This document shows positions 34,337 through 44,949 of a stretch of 64,000 bases of DNA, piece after piece. The translations under genes and the position numbers were made by a program. Every line of letters begins with the position of its first letter. Positions within the stretch are counted from its first letter, which is position 1. The DNA is taken from positions 1,612,001 to 1,676,000 of the forward strand of contig WACJ01000513.1 of NCBI GenBank assembly GCA_008973525.1, read 5' to 3'. The stretch is from Stenopsyche tienmushanensis. Taxonomy: Eukaryota; Arthropoda; Insecta; Trichoptera; Stenopsychidae. The notes beneath the pieces are model-generated. The model saw nothing but the letters and a program-made list of their open reading frames with translations. It was not told the DNA's origin and did not search any database.

Positions 34337-37300
34337 CTGAAATTCATACAGTAATTCATATTAAAAACAGTTACGCAAACAAAAAAAATCATGCAAATAC
34401 ATAAATAAATAAAACATCCAAAATTTCTACATACGTATCAAATAAATACAGTTATACATTTACGACAATAACACGTCTACTGATTTTAATCAAATAGACG
34501 CTGTAAAACATCGATTATCAATTACGACATACAAGTGGCTCAGTGTTATTATTTTATATTTAGATAATACGATCAAAGCTTAGGTCTTTCTTTAGAATTA
34601 ATTCAAAAATAATACGTGAGACATGCGGCAATCAATTCGGGCCGAACATAAAAATGAAACGGGGTACATTTATCGGAACAGTTTTAGTATAGTAAGATCC
34701 CGCTTAACGCTGAGATCGTAGAAAGCCTCGGGGATATATTTTTCTCCAAAACTCTTACGAATAAATGCCTTAAAATCGGAAAGAATGACTACAAAGTTTC
34801 CATGTCCAATCGGTCCAAATTTCAGACCGCTGGCACATCGAAGGATGACCGGAAATCGGTGATAGCCCAAACGTAAGCAACGAATTCCTAAACTGCCTGT
34901 ACTACTCGATTACTGGGGTTTCACCGTTCTCAAGGTCCAGCAGCAGCACGCCGACAGGTACCAACAGGCAATCGTTGAATGCCGCTCTGTAGGCTTTTGT
35001 TAAAATGATGAGAAGCGTGATTTTATAGAATTAATAGAACTACATGTATACTACAATAATTACGGATCAGTTTATATGAAATTATTTAAATTTTGATGCG
35101 TCATTGATTCACAAAAAAACGCCTTCACAAAAACCTGCCATCTTCACTGGACAGGCCACGTAACACAAGGCATAGAATCGGGGTCGAATGGCAGTAGATC
35201 CTTCGGAAGACAGAAAAAGATAGAAATCAAATATAAAAAAATGCCGCACTCTGCGCCTGGACAATTGAAAGGAGGAAGCTCAGAACAGACGGAAATGGCG
35301 ATATACGCTATCGGCGGCCAGGGCTCTCTTATAGGGTATTTATCGCTGCAGCTTATTGGAATGTATTCCGTGTGTTAAGCGGGACCTAAATGATGTATTA
35401 AACCAAGTAATCAAAAAATATTACAATCTATAGTGTTCAATGAAATAATAATAGCGATTAGAAATTTTATTAAAAAAATATTTAAGATAAAGCTGATAAA
35501 CCATTCCATAAATATTACATTGCACCCATAAGAATATAAATCACAATAATACCAAATTAAATAATATCTACGAGTATTAGACGCATTCTATTTATGCAAG
35601 AACGGTATTGTAAATAAAGTGTTATGCCCGCAACACGTGAGGGCATACTCTCTTTGGATCATTCGAGTGCGCCTGCAACATGTGCGGGCATACTCATCAA
35701 AGAGTTAAAACAAGGACATACGGTAACCATAGACTATGATTGCGCAGCATCATTGCGTATTTTTTAAAGAATTTTTATAGATCTAGCAGTACGAATATTT
35801 TCAAAACGATCATTGAATGTTCAACAAAATAAAAATTATAGCAATGCACTAAATTAATAATGCCAATCCAACGAATAAATACAATCTACATCTTATATCC
35901 AAAATAAAAGATAAAATAAGTAATCAAATGATCGATATATCTACGGATACAAGCCTCACAAAAACGTTCAATAAAATAATTAAACTTACTCGAGCCACTT
36001 CCAAGGCTCGCTTTCGGGGCTCATGATAGGAGTAGGTAGCTAAAAAACCCCAATTTATTATTATTGTACGTATATCACAATTAAAATACACTCAAAATAA
36101 ATAAATAGAGGGCAAATCACATCCGGGTAAATAAATATTTTTTAGTATCGTACAACATAATTTTGTTTGAAAGGTATAATAATTTTGCGATCAAATCAAC
36201 GCCGTATTTACCTCTGCTTTCAATTCAGCTATTTTATCTTGAAGTTCTCTCTCCCGTTCACTATCACCCAAGTTATTGCGAAGTTCTCCCTCTGTTATGA
36301 TGACTTGATTCTGAAATAATAACGTAAAACGTCAAATGAGAATTGTCTAATAGGGAAAATATTTTCTACACGCGAAAAATTAGTACGTGTCATGGGACAA
36401 ATCTCGCTAAAGAAATAAATATAACAATTTTTGCACAAAGCCTATTTCTAATCCTCTTTATATTATGCGTCTATAAACGCACTTATCACTGTTGCGCTAT
36501 CACAATCTAGAAAGCAGGTACGATAACTGCTCTTTTATCTGCCACGTTAAGGCCGAAGCCAAACCTTCTGCACCATCCACAGCCTCGTGGACATGTCTAC
36601 AATTTATCACATTCATAGGATGGGTCATTTCTAATCTTCGTTCATTCTGTCATCAGACTCATGCTGCTTATATGAACGTCGAATAGCAGAATGACAGAGC
36701 CTTCTTACTAGTTTAGGATGTGCACCACATGTTCCATTATGCTGATCATATTCTTCAAAATGCAACTCCAACTTAGCGCCTGCTTTAGTGAAAAACAGCC
36801 GATCAAGAAATTCCTCAATCCAGAGAATACAGCAACAATAGAAGACTCAGGCGAATTAAGAAAGTGGGCACAGAAGGCTGCCCTAGATGAATCTTCAACT
36901 ACTGGGTACCATCTCTGATAAATGAATATTCTTGCCCAAATCATTGGACATCACAGTTTCTTACGAGACATGACCGTTTTAGCACCCATCTAATGGGGCT
37001 TGGTCTCGCGAATACATCGTCCATATGGCTATCTTGTTCTATGGCTTCCATTAGAGTCAGCACATGCACATTGAAGCAATTTTTGTGGCCAAATAAAACT
37101 TGTGATGTAAGCGCATTGAGATCTCTCGCAATCCTATTGCCAAAAAGCGAGTCGAGTATCTTATTTTTACGCCTTTCTATAATAACGGACAAGAAAAGAT
37201 AAACAACGACGGAAGATTAGCGACAAGTCACATTCTTGGAGTCTATATTTATCCCATATGCTACAATTGCTATTCCAGCTAATCTACTATCGGATCTGGC

Positions 37301-40300
37301 CTCGTGATAAACAAATAATATAATTATAATAATTAATTGAATTTATATTTTAGCAATAGTCTTAATTACCTTCATTTGAAGTACGGAGATTTCTTGCTCC
37401 AGTGCTGCAATGCGTTGAGCATCTTCTGCATTTCTGATATTAGCCATCATTTGTTCACATTTACTCTGAAGAAAAAAGCTTATTAGCGGACTGCCGTAAT
37501 TTTAAATAAAATGTAATTCTTGTTAATAATTATTTAAAAAAATACATACTTTGCTTTCGAGATCCTTATATTTATGTTCTTGCTCTTTTAATTTCGACAA
37601 TAGATCTCTTTCTTTTTGCTGAATATTTTCCAGTTCTTCCCTTAGGGATTTTTTCTCTTCGTCTTGTCGTCGAAGCTGGTTGGTTGAAACTTGGACATGA
37701 GTTTCTAATTCCATTACCTATAAAATCAAAACAGTGGGTGTTATTTAATACAAAATATAAAATAGCTTTTATAATCAAAAATATGAGTCACAATTACTTT
37801 AAGTCTAAGTTCTTTCAATTCCGCAAGAGTTTCCATCTCACGAATTTTGCTCGTCATAATATCTTCTTCTCGGCGTTGAGCATCAACTGCACGGTTCTCC
37901 CATGCTCGTAAAAGCTTCTTTGGTGTGCTCATAACATCAGAGCTTTGATTTGAGGAGTTCGTTTCTGGCCTGTGTTCCTATGGATTGATAAAAAAACTTA
38001 AATAAGAATTTCGAATAACGCTACTTTACCGGAGCGTATTTAATTAATTCTGTATTATATACCTGAAGATGCCTCTTCCATGAATCTGAGAGCTCGCTAA
38101 CACGTTGACGTAAATCTTTCAAGGATAAATTTGCTTCCGCTTCTCGAAGCTTAACAGCGATTAATTCTTCCTGAAGATGTGCCACTGAATTATCGACTGT
38201 GGATTCTCGTAGGCTTTTTTTATCTTCCTCGAGCTCGCTAATACGCTCCCTTAATTCTCTGATGAGGGCTCCATTTTCAGCTTCACTCAACCTGACTTTA
38301 ACCAACTCCTTTTGAAGGCATTCTATCATACTGTCTCTTTGAACTATGTCTGCTTCTTTCAGAGAACTGTCTTCCAAAGATGAAGGTCTTGAACATTCCT
38401 GCGTCAAATGAGTATTTATATAGTTTATTCAAACGAGAGAATTTGGAATATAAAAGCGCAGCATAACGATAAAAATACATTCGCATACTAAATATACAAA
38501 CAACAAAATTATATGTATCCTTACATCAAATATTTCGCTCGCAATTATAAATACTTATTAAAATAATGCACAACGCAGACATATTTAAATATTTTTGCAC
38601 AAAGATGATCCGGTAATAAGTAATATTGAATGAATAATAGTAGAAATATTTAGTAAAATACTAACTTCTTCGTCGTGCTCTCTACGAGCCAATACGGCAG
38701 CCTGTAAACGACGTTCAGCATCGGCCAACTGTTGAGCCAAAGCGTATTCAGCTTCAGCACCATGCGCCCGCTCAACTTGCCACCTTACAAGAGTTTCAGC
38801 GAGTGAAGCACTTTCAACTTCAAGATGATCGGCAATACAGCGCAAGGATCGATTTTCATTCCGTAAACGCTTAAAATTGTTTTAAAAACATATTTAAAAC
38901 GCTATTAAAAACAAATAATGCACATCGATTATTGATGCAAATCTCTTACTCTTAATTCGGCGTGTTCTTCCTGTTCTTTCGTTTTCATTATGGCATAGTC
39001 CTTTTCGAGTTTTTTCATTTTTTTAGTATTAACTTTTATATTGAAAGCCGTATTCATTAGGGTTTCCGGATCGGCATCAGCTCGACTCGGTAAATCTTTT
39101 TGAAAGAACTTCAGAAGACACAATGAGAATAAATACGGAGAAAAAATTTAATAAACATGCAAAATAATAAACACAATATTACCCGTTGCATTCCTTCCAT
39201 ATCTAAGCTCAAAAGGTCTTCTTTACCCAATGTCAAAATTGCTAAAGCCACTTTAAATATAATATCCATACCTTCGGATAAGAAAGCGTCCATTATACGG
39301 CAGCTTAGAGGTAATGAAAGGACTGTCGTAAATAAAGTTAGGAACCAACTACTTGCATACATTGAGGTATGAAAGTTCTGAAATTAATGAAACGCATATT
39401 ATTTATTTATATTTAAATTTTAAAAATGGGCATATCAGATAATATATCGCAAATTTGTACTTAAAAAATAACCAATTGAAATGCTTTGAATGGCAGTTTA
39501 CCAACAATGACAAATGGAACGATAATAAGATACGGCAGCGTGGAAATATTGCGCGTTTATTTTCGCATAATTTTTTTAATTTCGGTTGTTAAAACAGGTC
39601 GATATTATGTTCGCAAGCTGTGATAGTAGATCCTGGGGGTTGCGGGATGAACGCACATTCTATTCTCATTGCAAATTCTTGCAGGATAGTTGTGTTATTT
39701 TATTGTTGGGTTCCTCATTTGTCCATTTGTCGTCTTATGATTACAAGTTCTCATGTTTTAATTGTTTCCATTTCCTTTTGAAGATCCTCCTTTTCGACGC
39801 TGTGATAAGCGATCAGAGATCACCTCTCATCCCAGGCCCTCCAGACATTTTTTGCCGTCTGTTTTTTATTGTTGAGAAGACTAGAAGTTCTCGTAATATT
39901 CTCATTTCAATTATTTTATTTTTCATGTTTTTAAATCAAATATAAACGGGATTTTTAATCCTTAGCATCTACAGTTGGTAGGACCGGACCTCCAAACTAC
40001 AGGAAATGCACTGGAATCAACTTGATCATCCCCCTTACAGTCCAGACATATCGCCCTGCGATTTAAATTGTTTGGACAGCTTAAAGAAGCTCTAGGATGG
40101 CAATGATTTGAAGATTATGAGGGTGTAGAGTAATATGTGCGCAATTGACTCCTGACACAATCAGCTTAATTCTACGATGCTGCGATAAAAAACCTCCCTT
40201 CTCGCTGGGAAAAATGTATTTCTAAACCGGTAAACTATGTGAAAAAATAAATTATAAAGGCCTTATATATTTCAAAATCCCGTTTATATCTGATTCACCC

Positions 40301-43300
40301 ACATAAGTAAATGAAACGCCAATTTGCAATGGCTCTTTATGTTTTCCGCTGATGGTTTCATCCATAAATAATAAAAGAACCCTGGGTAACATCGCAAGGT
40401 AAATCTATCGTAGGCTCACATTTCTCGTTGGATGTAAATGATTGTTGTTTGTCAGTGATTTCGTTTGACTGAATATTGTCCGATGAACCACCAGCACTGA
40501 TAATTTCATCATTTTCTTCTACAGCTATTATCTCCAATGGCTCCGCAAGGTCTTCGTTTGTATATGCATCCTCGTTTCTTGCAAAACTCACTACTTTTTC
40601 ATAACTACTTTCTTCTTCTCGACTGAATGTAAATTCTGGAGTTAAAGTACAGTGAAATGTCCCATAGTCTTTTTGCCAAAAAGTGAATCAATTGTGCATC
40701 GTTCTAAGATAAAAGCTGATTCGGGCCCCACGATCACAAATTCACGCAGGGCGATAAACGCGTTAAAACCATGTCATTGTCATAAAATTGTAAGAACTGT
40801 TAACCGGATTGTATCGATTAATTCACCTGAGATCGAAAATGAGCTTGAAGATCAGGCGTTAATTCTTGTACCAAGCTTTCCAGCTGATACATGCATAAGC
40901 CTAACATTGCCATTGAAGGTTTGAACATATCGCGCATACCATGTGTTTGCATAATTTTCACCAGGACTGAAAACGACTCTTCTTCCGGCATCTGTAACAT
41001 TAATATGGATGTCATTGAAGCGAATACAACTGAGCGTAATAAATCAATAGAATTGGAAAATACCTGCATGAGCAGAAGGCCGACAATAAAACCAGATCCT
41101 TGACAATATCCGACTTCTCTATCGTGTAGTGAGTAAGCCTTCATTACATTAAATAAAGATTCTTGACCTAAACCATCTTTTTCTTTAAAAAAATCATGTT
41201 CAGGATACGTACGAGCAATGTCCCTTCTTATAACCTTTTCATATGCCGATGTAGACTAAAAAATGTAAACGGCACATTTTTATATTTTATAATACGGCGA
41301 TAAGATTAAAAAATATACATTTAGTTAAAAAACCTTCATATATTCGGAGTATAATTTTTTTTCCGGCGATTGATCAGCACCGCAAAGCAATTGCCAGACA
41401 ATTGCTCGAAAATGATGAGGAATGCCTTTACGAACAAGATCTCGTATATATTGATTTTTCTTCTTCCATTGTGCTTCCCAATCGTTAACCAGACGACCCC
41501 ATAATGTCCACTGATCTTCTTCTCCAGTGTCTTCATTGCGATCTTGGCTTGAGCTGGTTGCTAAAATTATTCAAAATGTACAATGAAAACATTTATTAAT
41601 TAAATCCTCGGAAGTTCTTCTTTATGAGGATGGTTCTTAGGTGTTTAAAATCACTCCTATAGACACGGGGCATTAAAAATTGTATGAATCGATTAAGTTG
41701 ATCTCTCAAATGTTATGGCCAAAACATAATTATCGATTATAGGAGGGATCTGAGGAAAAGGTCTGTATAAAAATGGTGATTATAGCAGGATCGACTGTAA
41801 AATTAATACCTGAAGTCAGTGAAATTTGAGAGGTATCAGAGCTTTTGCGAGAGTGTCCAGATGCGCCAGATAATGAATTGAGGCTCTTGGCGTCGGCCTC
41901 AATTATTCTATTAGCCTCCTCCAGCTTGGCGAGCAATTGTAGTTCTTCACTTGGAAGTGTGGTCCCTGCTGCTTCTCCACCGCCTGTCAAAAGACAATCT
42001 TATTTTGGAATGAATATTATTTTTCTCACAATTTTTATACACGTCTAAAAAAATACGATGAGATAATTCAGTACTCACACATTGAATTATCTATGTGCGC
42101 TTAAAATGAATATTATTTTATGTAACACAAAATATGCGTAATTAAAAACTCATTTCGCGGCAATAGCATTAAAATCTTAACAATCACAGTATATAGGGTT
42201 CATCCAAATACGACGTCTGGATGTTTGTTCAAGCAATGTTAGAAATAAACATGAGACACATCGATATGATTCAATTGCGACCATAAAAAGTCGCCCAGCG
42301 TTGATCGATATCGTATTCAGCATTCACAGTAACAGCGTCTTCGAAGAAATGTGGCCCGATGATTACATTAGCTCAAAATGCACACCAAACAGTAACTTTG
42401 CTTATCGACGGATCCATCCATTGTGAAATTTTGTTTGAAAATGATGAATCTTGTATTAAACCTTCTACTAAAACAAAGTCACGTGTAAACTCCATACAGT
42501 GCTGTGACATCCAGACGTCAAACTTGGACAATCCAGTATAACGATATTGAAACTAAACTAAATGAAATACAAACTCAATATAATTTATCATAGTCTAGAT
42601 TTAGTAACGTTTTTGCAATGGACGACTCATATGCGAGTCTTTTAATTCCCAACGCTTGGCGGCGGAAGAATAACGGGTGAGTCTTCCAGGTAATCTTAAG
42701 AGAGCGAATTAAAAGACTCTTATACGAATCGACCGTTGCGAAATTAAGATCAATATTAAGGGTTACATGGACGCCTTAAAACGTAATAAAATTATACATT
42801 GGTGAAAATTATAACCACCGTATTTTTATAGATAGATTTCATTGATCGCCATGCAAATAAAAAAATAGATAAAGTTCATTGATTCATCGTAATAATTTTG
42901 TTCCGGCAAGTAATGATGTACTATTTTCACGATGATCGGACGTATTTTCAACGTCGTTCTATTACACTTAAATGACATTTAGAAATGAAGTAAATAAAAT
43001 GAATATTCATATCATTACACTGATTTTTTCATATAAATCCAAATACTTTACGATTTACACATTCTATAGTTTCGCTGCAACATTATGTATTTGATAAACG
43101 TTTTGTATCATGTAGAAATGCCATTTTATTCAATTAAATAATAACGACGTTTGAGCGCAGTGTTTAAATAATTTCAATAAGCCGATTTAATTGTAGATCA
43201 ATTATTTTTAATTTATCCGTATCATTAGATCGTTGGATAAAAATGTTGCCTGTATTAAAGTAAATATTTAAAGCCCAATCGGATATCACGCGTTATTTAA

Positions 43301-43861
43301 CGTTCAATCAGCGGGGATTGAAATAAAGCACAATCGTTAAATAAAAACAGAACCTGACCCATTATAAATAAATAGTACGGCCGTGCTCTCGTACATTTTA
43401 TTATCTATAAATTTTATATGTTTATGTAAAATTAATGCACGTGAAATCGAACACTCCAAACACATATTTATAACGTGCAATACGCAATCAAATTTCTATA
43501 TATAACTTGGGAGATATCGGTAAAATTTAGTCGAGCAAAATCGCCCCAATGAATATTTTATATACGAGGCGAAGAAGATTCTGTTTGTACGTTAATTTAA
43601 AAATATTTGGACAACATCCAATATAAATTTTTCATTTCCACTGATTGTTTTTCCTTAAAAAAAATGAAGTAAATCAAGGGAGTATAAAGGTTTTGAGTCT
43701 TGTAAATAATGAGCATATATTTTCAGGCAATTATTGTATGTAAATCTATCCAGAGAATATTGTGCATTTCAAAAATATAACAATAAAAATAGCTAAGCAA
43801 AAGTTTCACCGTCGTTAGGTGCTGGCGGTGAATCAGCATCGGCAGTAAGCTCGTCTTTCAT
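34259..43861 (-). CDS. Evi5: Evi5-like TBC-domain Rab GTPase-activating protein (15 coding exons, spliced)
   Basis: Exons on the minus strand, in order: 43810-43861, 41810-41983, 41334-41560, 41064-41255, 40827-40991, 39183-39377, 38950-39108, 38666-38869, 38063-38398, 37798-37977, 37550-37717, 37370-37465, 36212-36310, then 35990-36039 and 34259-34336 with uncertain borders. Every intron is GT-AG and phases agree through exon 13 (749 codons). The product matches the EVI5 family throughout: an N-terminal LAKLEEANR segment, a TBC domain at about residues 120-330, then coiled coil to about 750. The arginine finger (IRRDIAR, R near 166) and glutamine finger (YCQG, Q near 203) are both present, so Rab-GAP activity is expected. 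EVI5 proteins act on endosomal Rabs and in cytokinesis (family knowledge). Total length of about 770-790 aa is close to the 810 aa of human EVI5. No frameshift or stop was seen in exons 1-13. Confidence 0.93.
35630..35700. repeat. Family J repeat in Evi5 intron 14
   Basis: GGGCATACTCTCTTTGGATC and ATTCGAGTGCGC recur in inverse orientation at 45,660-45,735. Confidence 0.45.
35990..36039 (-). CDS. Evi5: Evi5 exon 14, borders uncertain
   Basis: The donor GTAAGT at 35,989 is perfect. The obvious acceptor (TTTTTTAG) gives 50 nt, which is not a multiple of three. A weaker AG at 36,020 gives a 30-nt exon reading PRKRALEVAR in phase with exon 15. Read with the first acceptor, the frame is LPTPIMSPESEPWKWLE. 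I cannot choose between them from genomic sequence. Confidence 0.55.
36212..36310 (-). CDS. Evi5: Evi5 exon 13, coiled-coil end
   Basis: A phase 0 exon of 33 codons with a TTTCAG acceptor and a GAG|GTAAAT donor. It ends ELQDKIAELKAE, matching human ELKDQIAELNHE near the end of the coiled coil. Confidence 0.9.
36480..37240. other. Coding-like segment of unknown origin in Evi5 intron 12
   Basis: This 1.06-kb intron is GC-richer than the flanking introns and has open stretches on both strands (for example 36,941-37,192 minus and 36,718-36,918 plus). I could not match either reading to a known transposase or polymerase. It looks like an old insertion of coding DNA rather than an exon. Confidence 0.3.
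37370..37465 (-). CDS. Evi5: Evi5 exon 12, coiled coil
   Basis: A phase 0 exon of 32 codons with a CTTCAG acceptor and an AAG|GTAATT donor. It reads RIAALEQEISVLQMK, comparable to the AELQQHIAELEIQKE region of human EVI5. Confidence 0.9.
37550..37717 (-). CDS. Evi5: Evi5 exon 11, coiled coil
   Basis: A phase 0 exon of 56 codons with a TTATAG acceptor and an AAA|GTATGT donor. It is uninterrupted coiled coil with many Lys, Glu and Gln residues. Confidence 0.9.
37798..37977 (-). CDS. Evi5: Evi5 exon 10, coiled coil
   Basis: A phase 0 exon of 60 codons with a CCATAG acceptor and an AAA|GTAATT donor. A polar Ser/Asn segment is followed by a helix rich in Glu, Arg and Leu. Confidence 0.88.
38063..38398 (-). 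CDS. Evi5: Evi5 exon 9, coiled coil
   Basis: The largest exon, phase 0, 112 codons, with a GACGCAG acceptor and a CAG|GTATAT donor. It carries the family repeats KVRLSEAE and HLQEELIAVKLREAEA and ends SWKRHLQ, close to human HWQRHLA. Confidence 0.95.
38666..38869 (-). CDS. Evi5: Evi5 exon 8, coiled coil
   Basis: A phase 0 exon of 68 codons with a TTTTAAG acceptor and a GAA|GTTAGT donor. It opens with RLRNENRSLR (human RLRTENRLLK) and continues as an alanine- and glutamate-rich helix. Confidence 0.92.
38950..39108 (-). CDS. Evi5: Evi5 exon 7, TBC to coiled-coil linker
   Basis: A phase 0 exon of 53 codons with a CTGAAG acceptor and an AGA|GTAAGA donor. It contains the conserved NTKKMKKLEKDYAIMKTKEQEE stretch (human EVI5 has NSKKMKKLEKEY), which begins the coiled coil. 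Confidence 0.94.
39183..39377 (-). CDS. Evi5: Evi5 exon 6, TBC domain end
   Basis: A phase 0 exon of 65 codons with an ATTTCAG acceptor and a CGG|GTAATA donor. It reads NFHTSMYASSWFLTLF and then SEGMDIIFKVALAIL and SLDMEGMQR, the C-terminal half of the TBC domain. The preceding 1.45-kb intron holds a truncated mariner and a coding-like remnant. Confidence 0.95.
39941..40288 (+). mobile_element. Internally deleted mariner in Evi5 intron 5
   Basis: A 348-bp unit bounded by TATAAACGGGATTTT and its inverted copy, with TA at each edge as expected for mariner target duplication. Inside is the C-terminal third of a mariner transposase: HPPYSPDISPCDL (third catalytic Asp region), FGQLKEALGW, and a C-terminus near RWEKCISKPVNYV. 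Stops and the missing N-terminal two thirds make it non-coding. Confidence 0.82.
40290..40800 (-). pseudogene. Unrecognised coding remnant in Evi5 intron 5
   Basis: A run of protein-like frames on the gene's own strand, interrupted by frame changes: FVIVGPESAFILERCTIDSL near 40,700-40,770, an acidic stretch at 40,358-40,650 (SFARNEDAYTNEDLAEPLEI onward), then KHKEPLQIGVSFTYVGESDI at 40,290-40,360. It stops exactly where a mariner begins at 40,288. It is not part of the EVI5 coding sequence, because exons 5 and 6 join in phase without it. It may be a transposon N-terminus or a retrocopy. Confidence 0.35.
40827..40991 (-). CDS. Evi5: Evi5 exon 5, TBC domain
   Basis: A phase 0 exon of 55 codons with a TTACAG acceptor and a CAG|GTGAAT donor. 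It reads MPEEESFSVLVKIMQ through KPSMAMLGLCMYQLE, which aligns along its length with vertebrate EVI5 (MPEEEAFCVFVKLMQ, KPSMAELGLCMYQFE). Confidence 0.96.
41064..41255 (-). CDS. Evi5: Evi5 exon 4, both catalytic fingers
   Basis: A phase 0 exon of 64 codons with a TTTTTAG acceptor and a CAG|GTATTT donor. It carries IRRDIARTYPEH (arginine finger of the IxxDxxR motif) and GYCQGSGFIVGLLLMQ (glutamine finger of YxQ). Both residues used in TBC dual-finger GTP hydrolysis are intact. Confidence 0.96.
41334..41560 (-). CDS. Evi5: Evi5 exon 3, start of TBC domain
   Basis: Acceptor ATTTTAG and donor ATGAAG|GTTTTT. It encodes a WTLWGRLVNDWE motif followed by KGIPHHFRAIVWQLLCGA, the hallmark opening of the TBC domain in the EVI5 family. 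Confidence 0.95.
41810..41983 (-). CDS. Evi5: Evi5 exon 2
   Basis: Acceptor TTGACAG|GC and donor TTCAG|GTATTA. It encodes the conserved LPSEELQLLAKLEEANR segment and a serine-rich linker (SGASGHSRKSSDTSQ). An apparent start at 41,990 is a TTG lying on the intron side of the acceptor, so it is not a true initiator. Confidence 0.92.
42190..42541 (-). mobile_element. Internally deleted Tc1/mariner-type element in Evi5 intron 1
   Basis: The ends are related inverted repeats: TATAGGGTTCATCCAAATAC at the left, and an inverted partner on the right sharing GACGTCTGGATG. The minus strand reads SKVTVWCAF then IIGPHFFEDAVTVNAEYD, the WCA...GPFFFED block of Tc1-like DDE transposases. The N- and C-terminal parts are missing. 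A similar left end occurs at 6,611. Confidence 0.78.
42611..42743. repeat. Hairpin-forming repeat in Evi5 intron 1
   Basis: Two 38-base arms (42,611-42,648 and 42,706-42,743) are inverted copies with a few mismatches and share GAGTCTTTTAATTC. The loop carries GAGTCTTCCAGGTAAT, and a related TTTTCCAGGTAATTTTAA stretch occurs near 60,855. This is consistent with a small MITE. Confidence 0.6.
43810..43861 (-). CDS. Evi5: Evi5 exon 1, start codon
   Basis: The ATG opens a 17-residue acidic and proline-containing N-terminus beginning MKDELTADAD. The exon ends in phase 1 at a GACG|GTGAAA donor, which matches the phase needed by exon 2 and restores a Gly-Gly junction. An in-frame TGA lies 12 bases upstream of the ATG, so this is the first in-frame start. 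A second ATG 14 bases further upstream opens a short overlapping reading frame in another phase. Assignment rests on phase, donor and composition; this part of the family is poorly conserved. Confidence 0.72.
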
Positions 43862-44940
43862 ACTGGCAAATCCTCATAAGCGGTCGATATTACGCTCCTA
43901 AAGCAGTTACTTCCAGCGTTGAAAAGCGTTTCTGAAAAACCAAGCATCGTCCACAAATAAAGCAACATAAAAAAAACAAAAATGGTTGCAAAGCAATAGC
44001 GTAGAAACATATTTTATTCGATCGGAATGAAAACTGTGACGTTACCGCGCATAAATAATAAGGTAAAATTTGAAAGCAGAGTACAATTTCACCAGCTAAA
44101 TACCCATTAATATTTCAGATATATTAATCCAGAGCCGTATCATTAAGCCGTACAATTCCAAAATGGAAACGAGCGGATAATATATTTTCACAGACATGCT
44201 TTAAAGCTTTTTTAGAATATTTAATGTAAATCAACTATATTAATTTTAAACCGATCAAGACATTATAAATATGTTTTCTTTACATCACAACGAAATATCC
44301 CGACGGATCATAGACTTATCACGGCACATTTAAGACACGATACAATAATAACGGAACAATTCCCAATCATCACACCAACAAATATTTTCAAAATACGTTA
44401 ACGTACACAAAATACATTCCACGTTACAAATAGAAACACGCCAACAAAGGCTCTCCCCCGATAACGCAACCCTTCAAACGACGCCGCCAGCTCGCTTATT
44501 CCTTTTGCTGCTGCTTTCCGTCCTTAATAAATTAAATTTTATACCGATGCGCAATAAAATTGCATGCACAAGACAGAATCTATATACGTATATAAGACGT
44601 GAGTATTTAAATTTTGATGCATCGCTTTAGGTCGAAACGCATTCATTTTTATGGCGGCGAAATCAACCGATCCATTGCATTTCAATGGGAAAATACGCAT
44701 CGGTAAACGTTACAGTGGATGCATCCCGGCGAAAAATCCGTTCGTACGGAAGGCTCTATAGGGTTCTGTGTATGACAGTGATATTTAAATGCTGGTTCGT
44801 GGACCGTTGACCATCTGAATAAGCTTTCAAAGGGTGCTTTCGAGGGAATCGAAATAAAAATGCTTTCAATTTATAACATTTTCCTAGCATTCGTATAAAA
44901 TTTTACGTGCCGCTATTTCATTATTTACTGGCTTATCTAG
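43862..44940. other. Region upstream of Evi5 start codon
   Basis: Expected to hold the Evi5 5' untranslated region and promoter. A GC-richer spot at about 44,455-44,520 (CGACGCCGCCAGCTCGCTTA) could be an untranslated exon or core promoter. I cannot place the transcription start. Confidence 0.35.
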
Positions 44941-44949
44941 AATGTAATA

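Noticed and set aside
35090..35390. Possible non-LTR retrotransposon fragment in Evi5 intron 14
   Set aside because: A few Arg/Trp-rich frames resemble LINE ends, but no stretch is long or specific enough to call.
41984..41990. Apparent start codon of the Evi5 exon 2 frame
   Set aside because: The codon is TTG and lies on the intron side of an AG acceptor; the true ATG is in exon 1 at 43,861.
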